Part shown: in pieces, positions 56,871-64,000 of the stretch
Layout of the letters: each line of letters begins with the position of its first letter
Position numbering within the stretch: the first letter of the stretch is position 1
Assembly (NCBI RefSeq): GCF_900142935.1
Contig: NZ_FSRS01000001.1
Coordinates: 3,202,501 to 3,266,500, forward strand
Direction of reading: 5' to 3'
Length of the DNA stretch: 64,000 nt
Origin: Rhodovulum sp. ES.010
GTDB lineage: Bacteria > Pseudomonadota > Alphaproteobacteria > Rhodobacterales > Rhodobacteraceae
Notes under the pieces: model-generated
The model's database searches: none
Told to the model about the DNA's origin: nothing
What the model saw: only the letters and a program-made list of their open reading frames with translations
Translations under genes and position numbers: made by a program

Positions 56871-57452
56871 ATGCCCGAATTCTTCACGATCCTGCTCGGA
56901 ACGGCCCTGGTGAACAACGTCGTGTTGGTCAAGTTCCTGGGGCTGTGTCCGTTCATGGGCGTGTCGCGCAAGATCGACGCGGCTATCGGCATGGGGCTGG
57001 CGACAACCTTTGTCCTCACCCTGGCGGCCGCCGCGAGCTGGGTGATCGAGACCCTGATCCTCGTGCCCCTGGACCTGGGCTTCCTGCGCATTCTCAGCTT
57101 TATCCTGGTCATTGCCGCGATCGTGCAATTCACTGAAATCGTGCTGCGCAAGGTCTCTCCGGGGCTGTTCCGGGCGCTGGGCATCTACCTGCCGCTGATC
57201 ACCACCAACTGTGCCGTCCTCGGCGTGGCGCTTCTGAACATCCAGCAGCGGCACGACTTCGCCCAGAGCCTGCTTTACGGCTTCGGTTCGGCGCTGGGCT
57301 TCACGATGGTTCTCGCGATCTTCGCGGGCATGCGGGAAAAGCTCGCGCAGCTTGCCGTGCCGGCGGCCTTCGCCGGCCCCCCCATTGCCTTCGTTTCCGC
57401 AGGGTTGCTGTCGATGGCCTTCATGGGCTTCGCCGGCCTGGTGCCAAACTGA
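56871..57452 (+). CDS. rnfA: Rnf complex subunit A
   Basis: A 193-residue six-helix protein of the RnfA/NqrE type. Cys in [12 protein letters not shown] and in [12 protein letters not shown] are the ligands of the membrane-embedded [2Fe-2S] cluster shared with RnfE. It is the first gene of rnfABCDGEH, transcribed from a sigma-54-type promoter. The Rnf complex couples NADH-ferredoxin electron transfer to ion movement; in diazotrophic phototrophs it supplies reduced ferredoxin to nitrogenase. Complete. Confidence 0.93.
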   Translation: MPEFFTILLGTALVNNVVLVKFLGLCPFMGVSRKIDAAIGMGLATTFVLTLAAAASWVIETLILVPLDLGFLRILSFILVIAAIVQFTEIVLRKVSPGLFRALGIYLPLITTNCAVLGVALLNIQQRHDFAQSLLYGFGSALGFTMVLAIFAGMREKLAQLAVPAAFAGPPIAFVSAGLLSMAFMGFAGLVPN

Positions 57453-57470
57453 CGGGAAGGAGGTCGACGC

Positions 57471-58040
57471 GTGTTGTCTGCCATTGTCTCGATGACCGCT
57501 CTTGGCCTTGGGCTGGGTCTGACGCTGGGGCTGGCCGCCCGCAAGTTCCATGTCGAGATGCCGCCCATCGTGGACGAGATCGAGGCGCTACTGCCGGGGA
57601 CGAATTGCGGCCAGTGCGGCTATCCCGGCTGCAGCGCCGGGGCCGAGGCGCTGGCCGCCGGCACCGCCCCGCTCACCTTGTGTCCGCCCGGCGGGCGCGA
57701 ACTGGCCCTGGCGCTGGGCGACATCCTAGGGCCCGACAGCGGCGGCGGGGCCGATCCGCGTGCGATGGCCGCCGCCGAACCGATGGTGGCCTTTGTCTTC
57801 GAGGATCACTGCACCGGCTGCACCAAGTGTTTCAAACGCTGCCCGACCGACGCCATCGTCGGCGCTTCGAAGCAGATCCACACGGTGATCACCGATGCCT
57901 GTATCGGCTGCGATGCCTGCATCGAGGTCTGCCCGACCGAGGCGATCATCCACCGCCCCAAGCCCCGGACCCTGCGCAACTGGTACTGGGACCGGCCCGA
58001 CCCGGACCGCGATGACGGCGACGCGAGGCTATCCGCATGA
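57471..58040 (+). CDS. rnfB: Rnf complex ferredoxin subunit B
   Basis: A 189-residue iron-sulfur protein. It has an N-terminal membrane helix (MTALGLGLGLTLGLAARKF), a 4Fe-4S domain (CGQCGYPGCSAGAEALAAG with a fourth Cys in TLCPPGG) and two ferredoxin motifs (CTGCTKCFKRCPTDAI, CIGCDACIEVCPTEAI). It starts with GTG at 57471 after GGAAGGAGG. The stop overlaps the rnfC ATG. Confidence 0.92.
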   Translation: MLSAIVSMTALGLGLGLTLGLAARKFHVEMPPIVDEIEALLPGTNCGQCGYPGCSAGAEALAAGTAPLTLCPPGGRELALALGDILGPDSGGGADPRAMAAAEPMVAFVFEDHCTGCTKCFKRCPTDAIVGASKQIHTVITDACIGCDACIEVCPTEAIIHRPKPRTLRNWYWDRPDPDRDDGDARLSA

Positions 58041-59563
58041 GCATCTTTCCCTTCGCCGGACGCTTCGACCCGGCAAAGCTGTTTGCCTTCAAGGGCGGGG
58101 TTCACCCCGAGACGCGCAAGTTCCTGACCGCGGAGTGCGCGATCGAGGACATGCCGCTGCCGGCGCTGGTCCGTGTGCCGCTGCAGCAGCATATCGGCGT
58201 GGAGGCCGAACCGCTGGTGGCGCGGGGGGATCACGTGCTCAAGGGGCAGCCGATCGGCAAGGCCCGCGGTCCGGTCTCGGCCAACATCCATGCGCCGACC
58301 TCGGGGCGGGTCATCGCGGTTGGCCATTTCACTGCCCCGCATCCTTCCGGCCTTCCGGTTCCCACGGTCACGATTCGCCCCGATGGCGCGGACGAATGGG
58401 GGCCACGCCTGCCCCGGATGCACGTCGAGACCGCCGAACCCGAGGCGATCGCCGCGCGGGTCGCCGAGGCCGGGATCGTCGGCATGGGCGGCGCGACCTT
58501 TCCGTCCGCGGTCAAGCTTAACCTGCGCGCCAAGTACGACCTGCACACCCTGGTCATCAACGCGGCCGAATGCGAGCCCTACCTGACCTGCGACGACCGT
58601 CTGATGCGTGAGCGTGCCGAAGAGATCGCCGACGGCGCGGGCATCATGGCGCGGGCGCTTGGCGTTCAACGGATCATCGTGGCCATCGAGACGAACAAGC
58701 CCATGGCGATCGAGGCGATGGGCCGCCACAAGCATGTGCCGGGCTACGCCCTGCAGATCAAGATGGTGCCCACCCAGTACCCGATGGGCTCTGAAAAGCA
58801 CCTGGTGAAGACGCTGACCGGCAAGGAAACCCCGGCGCGCGCCCTGACCGCGGAAATGGGCGTCGTCGTGCACAACGTGGCGACCGCGCACGCGGTGCAC
58901 CTGGCCGTGCGCTATGGCGAGCCCTCGATCTCGCGCGTGGTCACCGTTTCTGGTCGCGGCGTCGGGCGGCCGGCCAATGTCCGCGCCCTGATCGGCACGC
59001 CGGTCAACGAGTTGCTGGCCCATTGCGGCGGGCTGGTGGAAGAGCCCGAGCGGCTGCTCCTGGGTGGGCCGATGATGGGGGTGCCGATCCAGAACCCGCG
59101 GGTGCCGGTCGTGAAGGGCACCAACGGCGTGCTCGCCCTGACAGGGGCCGAGAGCCGCGACACCGAGGCCATGCCATGCATCCGCTGCGGGCTCTGCGTG
59201 CAGGTCTGCCCCATGGGGCTGACCCCGTTCGAGCTCAACGCTCGGATCAAGGCGGGCGATCTGGAGGGCTCAGCGCGGGTCGGGCTGCTGGACTGTATCG
59301 CCTGCGGCTGCTGCTCGTTCACCTGCCCGTCGAACAAGCCGCTGGTCCAGACGATCCAGTACGCCCGCGGCAAGCTGGCCGAAGAGGATAGTCGAAAGCA
59401 CCAGCAGGAGCAGGCCAAGCGCCTGGCCGAGGCGCGCACCGCGCGGTTGGAGGCCATCGCCGAGGCCAAGCGCGCCGCCATGGCCAAGCGCAAGGCGGAG
59501 ATGGCCGCCAAGAAGAAACGCGAGGCCGAGGCCGCGTCCGGTACCGGGGAGGCCGTGAAATGA
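58037..59563 (+). CDS. rnfC: Rnf complex NADH-binding subunit C
   Basis: A 508-residue peripheral subunit with the RnfC N-terminal barrel ([20 protein letters not shown]), FMN/NADH-binding [18 protein letters not shown] and [16 protein letters not shown], and two 4Fe-4S motifs ([28 protein letters not shown]). An Ala/Lys/Arg/Glu-rich C-terminal tail of about 55 residues follows. It is the site of NADH oxidation. It overlaps rnfB and rnfD by ATGA junctions. Confidence 0.93.
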   Translation: MSIFPFAGRFDPAKLFAFKGGVHPETRKFLTAECAIEDMPLPALVRVPLQQHIGVEAEPLVARGDHVLKGQPIGKARGPVSANIHAPTSGRVIAVGHFTAPHPSGLPVPTVTIRPDGADEWGPRLPRMHVETAEPEAIAARVAEAGIVGMGGATFPSAVKLNLRAKYDLHTLVINAAECEPYLTCDDRLMRERAEEIADGAGIMARALGVQRIIVAIETNKPMAIEAMGRHKHVPGYALQIKMVPTQYPMGSEKHLVKTLTGKETPARALTAEMGVVVHNVATAHAVHLAVRYGEPSISRVVTVSGRGVGRPANVRALIGTPVNELLAHCGGLVEEPERLLLGGPMMGVPIQNPRVPVVKGTNGVLALTGAESRDTEAMPCIRCGLCVQVCPMGLTPFELNARIKAGDLEGSARVGLLDCIACGCCSFTCPSNKPLVQTIQYARGKLAEEDSRKHQQEQAKRLAEARTARLEAIAEAKRAAMAKRKAEMAAKKKREAEAASGTGEAVK

Positions 59564-60630
59564 AAACGCCCGTCCTGGTCAGCGGCCCGCACACCCATTC
59601 CCGGTTCAACGTCTCGCGTACGATGATCGCCTTGATGGCGTGCCTTGCCCCCGCGACGGTTTTCGGCCTCTACCAATTCGGCTGGCCTGCAGTGTTCTTG
59701 TTCTTGGTGACGATAGTGTCGGCGCTTCTGTTCGAGGTCCTGTGCCTTGCGCTGGCGGGCAAGCCGATCCTGCGCTTCGCGACCGACGGCTCGGCGGTGC
59801 TGACCGGCTGGATCCTGGCGCTGACCCTGCCGCCCTGGGCGCCGTGGTGGGTAGGCATGGTCGGCGCGGGCATTGCCATCGTTCTGGGCAAGCATGTCTT
59901 TGGAGGGCTGGGCCAGAACCTCTTCAACCCGGCCATGGTCGCACGCGCCATGCTTCTGGTGGCGCTGCCGGTGCACATGACGACCTGGGTCGCCCCGGTG
60001 GGCCTCGCCGATGGCCCCGGCCTTGTGCAGTCTTTGCAGGTCACCTTCGGCGCGGGCGCCTCGGTCGACACCGTCAGCAGCGCGTCGATCCTCGGCCAGG
60101 TCCAAAGCGAGCTCGACGCGGGCCGCGCGATGGAGGCGATCCTTGCCGAAGCCGGTGGTTTCCGGGATCAGATTTACGGTTTGGTGCCGGGGTCCATGGG
60201 CGAAACCAGCGCGCTTCTGCTGCTGCTCGGCGGGATATGCCTGATCCTGCTGCGGATCATCACCGTCGTGATTCCGCTCAGCGTCCTGGGTGCGCTCTAT
60301 CTGTGCGCGGGCGCCGCCTGGGTGATCGCCCCCGACCAGTTTCTGCCGCCGCACTGGCACCTGGCCTCGGGCTCGGTGATGTTCTGCGCCTTCTTCATCG
60401 CCACGGATTACGTGACCTCGCCGGTGACCGGCACGGGCAAGATGCTCTATGGCATCGGCATCGGCGCGCTGATCTTCGTCATCCGAAGCTGGGGCGCCTT
60501 CCCCGAGGGCGTCGCCTTCGCCGTGCTCCTCATGAATGCCTGCACCCCGCTGATCGACGAATATGTCCGGCCGCGCATCTTCGGGCGCACCCGCGCGGGC
60601 AAGCCGCTCGAACTGGGAGAAAAGCCATGA
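59560..60630 (+). CDS. rnfD: Rnf complex flavoprotein subunit D
   Basis: A 356-residue membrane protein of the RnfD/NqrB type with about nine helices ([58 protein letters not shown]). The covalent-FMN site is normally DGxSGATPL; here the aligned segment is [11 protein letters not shown], with Ser at the acceptor position. ApbE can use Ser or Thr, so function may be kept. The gene overlaps rnfC and rnfG. Confidence 0.92.
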   Translation: MKTPVLVSGPHTHSRFNVSRTMIALMACLAPATVFGLYQFGWPAVFLFLVTIVSALLFEVLCLALAGKPILRFATDGSAVLTGWILALTLPPWAPWWVGMVGAGIAIVLGKHVFGGLGQNLFNPAMVARAMLLVALPVHMTTWVAPVGLADGPGLVQSLQVTFGAGASVDTVSSASILGQVQSELDAGRAMEAILAEAGGFRDQIYGLVPGSMGETSALLLLLGGICLILLRIITVVIPLSVLGALYLCAGAAWVIAPDQFLPPHWHLASGSVMFCAFFIATDYVTSPVTGTGKMLYGIGIGALIFVIRSWGAFPEGVAFAVLLMNACTPLIDEYVRPRIFGRTRAGKPLELGEKP

Positions 60631-61289
60631 CCGGCACCACGCCGTCCGGCCCGGTTTCCCGCCTTGATGCGCTGCGCCGCTCGCCGGGCTGGCATGGCAT
60701 GCTGCTGGGGCTGCTCGCGTTCGCCACGGCGCTGGTCCTGTCCACCTCCGACGAACTCACCCGCGGCCCCATTGCCGAGCGCGCCGGCGAAGACCTGTCC
60801 GCCTCGCTCGCGCAAGTGATCCCGCCCGCAGGGCATGAAAACGACCTGACCGCCGACAGGCGCACCGTCGAGGACGAGAGCGAGGGCGCCGTCCCGGTCT
60901 ATATCGGCACGAAGGGCGGCGCGGTGACGGGCGTGGCCTTCGTGCTGACGGGCCAGGGCTATTCCGGCGCGATCCGGGTGCTGATGGGCGTCGCGCCCGA
61001 CGGTGCGTTGCTGGGGGTGCGGGTGCTGTCCCATACCGAGACCCCCGGTCTCGGCGACAAGATCGAGATAGCCAAGGACGACTGGATCGGGGGCTTCGCG
61101 GGCCGATCGCTGACCGATCCGCGCCCCGGGGACTGGAAGGTTAAGAAGGACGGCGGTGTCTTCGACCAGTTCTCGGGCGCCACGATCACCCCCCGGGCCG
61201 TAGTCGCCACGGTGCATCGCGGCCTGTCCTTCTTCGCGCGCCACCGCGGCGCGCTTTTGACCCCCACGCCCGAGACGGAGGCCAGCTGA
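60627..61289 (+). CDS. rnfG: Rnf complex flavoprotein subunit G
   Basis: A 220-residue periplasmic FMN protein anchored by an N-terminal helix ([20 protein letters not shown]). The flavinylation motif is [14 protein letters not shown], with Thr as the FMN acceptor. It would be modified by the product of the divergent rnfF (apbE). The frame overlaps rnfD and the stop overlaps rnfE. Confidence 0.92.
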   Translation: MTGTTPSGPVSRLDALRRSPGWHGMLLGLLAFATALVLSTSDELTRGPIAERAGEDLSASLAQVIPPAGHENDLTADRRTVEDESEGAVPVYIGTKGGAVTGVAFVLTGQGYSGAIRVLMGVAPDGALLGVRVLSHTETPGLGDKIEIAKDDWIGGFAGRSLTDPRPGDWKVKKDGGVFDQFSGATITPRAVVATVHRGLSFFARHRGALLTPTPETEAS

Positions 61290-62020
61290 TGGCGACGAAC
61301 TACGGCACCATCGCCCGCAACGGGATCTGGGACAATAATGTGGTCTTCGGCCAGCTTCTGGCGCTTTGCCCGCTCCTGGCGGTCACCGGCACGGCCACGA
61401 ACGGGCTGGGCATGGGGCTGGCCTCGACCGCGGTGATGGTGGGCGCGGGGCTGGCGGTGTCGCTCTTGCGCAATGTCATCACGCCCGAGATCCGGATTCC
61501 CGCCTTCGTGCTGCTGATCGCCTGCCTGGTCACGATGGTCGACATGATCATGAACGCTTGGCTGCACGATCTGCACAAGGTACTGGGCCTGTTCATCCCG
61601 CTGATCGTGACCAACTGCGCGATCCTTGGGCGGGCCGAATCCTATGCCTCCCGCCAGCATGCTTTGGCCGCCGCGTTTGACGGGCTGATGATGGGGCTGG
61701 GCTTCACGTTCGCCCTGGTGCTTCTCGGCGCCGTGCGCGAGGTGATCGGCTCGGGCACGCTGTTTGCCAACGCCTCTCTCCTGCTGGGCGACTGCTTCGG
61801 CTTTCTCGAACTCACGGTGATTCCCGACTACCGGGGCTTCCTGCTGATGATCCTGCCGCCCGGAGGGTTCATCGTGCTGGGCTTCCTGCTGGCCCTGAAA
61901 GCCATTGTCGAAAGCCGCAGCCGCGACGAGGGGCAAGGCGCCGTCCGCGAGAGGCGAGAAAGGGTGTTCACCGCCGCAGGCGTGCTGACCCAGACAAACG
62001 ACGCCGGAGACCAGCCATGA
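61289..62020 (+). CDS. rnfE: Rnf complex subunit E
   Basis: A 243-residue RnfE/NqrD-type six-helix protein. Cys in LLALCPLLAVTGTATNG and VTNCAILGRAESYASR are the [2Fe-2S] ligands paired with those of RnfA. It ends with a long polar tail. The start at 61289 overlaps the stop of rnfG. Confidence 0.93.
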   Translation: MATNYGTIARNGIWDNNVVFGQLLALCPLLAVTGTATNGLGMGLASTAVMVGAGLAVSLLRNVITPEIRIPAFVLLIACLVTMVDMIMNAWLHDLHKVLGLFIPLIVTNCAILGRAESYASRQHALAAAFDGLMMGLGFTFALVLLGAVREVIGSGTLFANASLLLGDCFGFLELTVIPDYRGFLLMILPPGGFIVLGFLLALKAIVESRSRDEGQGAVRERRERVFTAAGVLTQTNDAGDQP

Positions 62021-62271
62021 TCGTCAGCGCCGCCTTCGCCAAGGCAACTACGCAGGTCTGGAAGAACCTCGACATGCCCGAAGGGTCTACCGTGCGCGAC
62101 GTGATCGAAAGCTCGGGCCTGCTGGAGCAGTTTCCGGAAATCGACCTCGACACCAACAGGGTCGGCATCTTCGGGTCGCTCGCCAAGCTCGACAAGCCTG
62201 TGAAGGAAGGCGACCGGGTCGAGATCTACCGCCCAATCCATCCCGATGCCGAACTGCTGGAGAAGAAGTGA
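62017..62271 (+). CDS. rnfH: RnfH family protein
   Basis: An 84-residue ubiquitin-like-fold protein with VSAAFAKATTQVWKNLDMPE and RVGIFGSLAKLDKPVKEGDR, typical of RnfH. Its exact role in Rnf is unknown. The ATG overlaps the rnfE stop. It is the last canonical gene of the rnfABCDGEH set. Confidence 0.9.
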   Translation: MIVSAAFAKATTQVWKNLDMPEGSTVRDVIESSGLLEQFPEIDLDTNRVGIFGSLAKLDKPVKEGDRVEIYRPIHPDAELLEKK

Positions 62272-62305
62272 GCCCGCAAGACGCCCGGCCCAACGCCCTG
62301 GAGAC

Positions 62306-63334
62306 ATGAAGATGCGCAAGATCAACCGCCGTCGCTTCGTCGAATACCTTGCCGCCGGGACCGCCGCGGTCAGCGCCTGCGGCCTGGCCGCAACGGGGTC
62401 CCGGGCGCGTGCCCAGGCCGTCATCGTGGGTGGGGGACCGGCCGGCGCCGCCGCCGCTTTGGCGTTGCGGCAGGTCCACCCGGACAACCCGGTCGTCCTT
62501 GTCGAGCGTGATCCCCGCCGGCTCGGACGCGCCGTCGCGGCGCCGTTCGACCGGCCCGGGCCCGGACCGGACCTGGGCGCCCTGCGCCGCGCCGGGGTCG
62601 AGGTCCTGCTCGACGATGTCACGGGACTCGACTGGGCAAACGGGCGCGTGCGTCTGTTTAGCGGACGCGCGATAGCCTTCGACCGGCTGATCCTTGCCCC
62701 CGGAACCGCCGCGATGGAGGAGGATATTCCCGGGCTCGATCCCGTGGCGCGCCATCTTTGGCCCGCGGCTTGGGGCAGCACCCGCGAAGCGCGCCGCCTG
62801 GCCGCCCGCCTTGGCGCGCTGCCAGCGGCAGGCCATGTCGTCCTGCGGCTGCCTCGGGTGTGCAGCCATCCGGGCGCCGCGCTTGCCCGTGCCGTGCGAC
62901 TTGCCGGCACCCTGAATGCGATGCGGCCCGAGAGCCGCCTGACGATCCTCGATGGTTCCGCCACGACGGAGCTGGCCGAACGCTTCGAGCGAGAGATCGC
63001 CGAACGGCGGCTGCGCATCGCCGCCGGCTGGCGGACGGCGGCGAACGGCGGCACGGTCTTGAGGGTGGATGCGTCGCGGGGGCATCTGGAAACCACGGCG
63101 GGCTGCGTGCGCGCCGATGTCGTGAATTTCGTGGGCCTTCAAGGTGCCGGCGGGATCGCCCGGGATGCGGGGCTGGTCGACGTGTCCGGCTGGTGTCCCA
63201 CCGATGCGCACGGCCGGTCCGCGCAGCGGCCAGAGGCGATCATCCTCGGCGACGCGCGGAAAGGGGCCAGGCGGACCGTGGCCGACTCCGTTCTGTTCGC
63301 GGAGGCCGCGGCCTCCGCGCTGCCGTCGGTGTAG
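62306..63334 (+). CDS. Tat-exported FAD oxidoreductase (flavocytochrome c sulfide dehydrogenase-like)
   Basis: A 342-residue flavoprotein encoded 34 bp after rnfH. A Tat signal (INRRRFVEYLAAGTAAVSAC) is followed at once by the FAD motif AVIVGGGPAGAAAALALRQV. A second FAD-contact motif near the end, AIILGDARKGARRTV, is placed as in FccB. The redox-active Cys pair and flavin-linking Cys seen in sulfide dehydrogenases are not evident. It is shorter than FccB (about 400 residues). Role unknown; probably a periplasmic flavin protein co-expressed with Rnf. The ATG at 62306 has GGAG nearby. Confidence 0.75.
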   Translation: MKMRKINRRRFVEYLAAGTAAVSACGLAATGSRARAQAVIVGGGPAGAAAALALRQVHPDNPVVLVERDPRRLGRAVAAPFDRPGPGPDLGALRRAGVEVLLDDVTGLDWANGRVRLFSGRAIAFDRLILAPGTAAMEEDIPGLDPVARHLWPAAWGSTREARRLAARLGALPAAGHVVLRLPRVCSHPGAALARAVRLAGTLNAMRPESRLTILDGSATTELAERFEREIAERRLRIAAGWRTAANGGTVLRVDASRGHLETTAGCVRADVVNFVGLQGAGGIARDAGLVDVSGWCPTDAHGRSAQRPEAIILGDARKGARRTVADSVLFAEAAASALPSV

Positions 63335-63683
63335 TCTCTCCAGCGACCCGCTCCGTTTCGTGTCTGGCACCGGCGCTCCGGCACAACGGGAACATGCAGC
63401 AGGGGCCGCCCCCCCCCCGCGCGGCCGATATGCCCGCCTTTCGAATGTCTATCCGGTTGAAGGCCTTGCGCCAGGCCCGGCCGGGTGCGCTCGTGCAGGT
63501 GGTGCGCGCCTGCGGCAATAGCCGAATTGGCCGGCAGCGTGGCCCCGGCGAGTGGTGCGAGACCGGTGGGCGATAGCCCGCGCCCGAAGACGCTCGGTCT
63601 CCATTGCAGATCCTGCCCGACCGAGGCAAAAGGTTGGCAAGTTGCCCGGCGGCGGCAGTAGTGTCCCGAGCTATGGTCGGCAA
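63335..63683. other. 349-bp region without a recognised gene, with a long poly-C tract
   Basis: No frame shows recognisable homology. A run of about ten C bases lies at 63409-63418. It may hold the end of the rnf transcript and the promoter of the next gene. Confidence 0.4.
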
Positions 63684-64000
63684 GTGTCATTGAGATGCGT
63701 CGCCATGCGGGGACACACCTGTTTCGGCGGCCGGGCTTACACGCCCGACCTTTCCCGTCACTCGGACCGCCGGGGGGACCTCTGGGCGCTCGGATTCTCG
63801 CCGGTGCGCAGCTTCCTGGTCAAAGCGCCTACGGGGACGGAGCGGGACAAGCACGGACATACCGAGGGCGTCCAACTCCTGCTGCGGTCGAGCGGCGAGA
63901 TTCGGGTCGACATGATTCTCGACGGGGAGGATCACAGAGTGACGCTGAACGCGGCGCAACCCACGCTGATGGTGATGTCGCCGGTCTGGGCGCGACAGAC
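63684..64000 (+). CDS. WxcM/FdtA-like cupin domain protein (partial)
   Basis: The frame runs off the right edge after about 105 residues. It reads FGGRAYTPDLSRHSDRRGDL, then WALGFSPVRSFLVKAPTGTE and HGHTEGVQLLLRSSGEIRVD, ending MVMSPVWARQ. This is the first half of a WxcM-like cupin (FdtA/QdtA sugar ketoisomerase family), where His and the VQLLL strand lie in the active site. A role in nucleotide-sugar modification for surface polysaccharide is typical. The start is uncertain: GTG at 63684, TTG at 63690 and ATG at 63705 are in frame. Confidence 0.6.
   Translation, partial: MSLRCVAMRGHTCFGGRAYTPDLSRHSDRRGDLWALGFSPVRSFLVKAPTGTERDKHGHTEGVQLLLRSSGEIRVDMILDGEDHRVTLNAAQPTLMVMSPVWARQ

Overview
The window is high-GC alphaproteobacterial DNA. 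Gene content points to the Rhodobacterales, probably a Rhodobacter/Rhodovulum-like purple non-sulfur bacterium. The evidence is an rnf cluster arranged as in Rhodobacter capsulatus (fdxC-fdxN...rnfF divergent from rnfABCDGEH), a ScfR/RamB-type regulator beside malyl-CoA genes, several TRAP and ABC uptake systems for small organic nitrogen compounds, and a VPLPA-type C-terminal sorting signal. No rRNA, tRNA or CRISPR array was recognised.

Layout. 0.1-3.4 kb: a two-gene unit of an ATP-grasp ligase and a 666-residue protein of unrecognised family that carries possible Cys/His/Asn papain-like motifs. 3.4-6.3 kb: decayed remains of an AMP-forming acyl ligase and a UMF1-type transporter. 6.6-11.4 kb: a yhiI-rbbA-yhhJ-like ABC-2 export operon. 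11.6-15.5 kb: a ZIP metal-transporter pseudogene, a small membrane protein, a methanethiol oxidase (selenium-binding protein) operon and an RND efflux remnant. 15.6-18.1 kb: a small hypothetical gene and the nfeD-slipin pair. 18.2-24.1 kb: a ScfR-type regulator divergent from sgaA-mcl-mtkA-mtkB, which would turn glyoxylate and malate into serine-cycle intermediates.

24.1-33.7 kb: a peptide ABC transporter, an Lrp/AsnC regulator and a fused 5-oxoprolinase/hydantoinase. 33.8-39.6 kb: a cytosine-deaminase-type amidohydrolase co-transcribed with a BMP-type nucleoside ABC transporter. 39.8-48.0 kb: an Asp/Glu racemase-family protein, a DadA-like amine oxidase, a TRAP transporter, two further membrane carriers and a non-pyrrolysine MttB-family methyltransferase. 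Together these look like uptake and catabolism of amino acids, nucleobases and methylated amines.

48.8-54.3 kb: an XRE regulator, a DCC-type thiol-disulfide protein, a broken molybdenum hydroxylase gene, a secreted glycerophosphodiesterase and an IS630-type element. 54.2-63.3 kb: the Rnf region. rnfF (apbE), an rseC-like gene, fdxN and fdxC run leftward, and rnfABCDGEH plus an unusual Tat-exported flavoprotein run rightward. Each side has its own sigma-54-type promoter, and the two are exact 21-bp copies in inverted orientation flanking a small palindrome. This fits NifA-like, nitrogen-fixation-type control, although no nif genes lie in the window. The window ends inside a WxcM/FdtA-like cupin gene.

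The strongest unusual signals are the mirrored sigma-54 promoters, the IS630 copy lying in the 3' end of rnfF, the Ser replacing Thr at the likely RnfD flavinylation site, the ATP-grasp/papain-like pair, and the concentration of decayed transporter genes in the first 15 kb.
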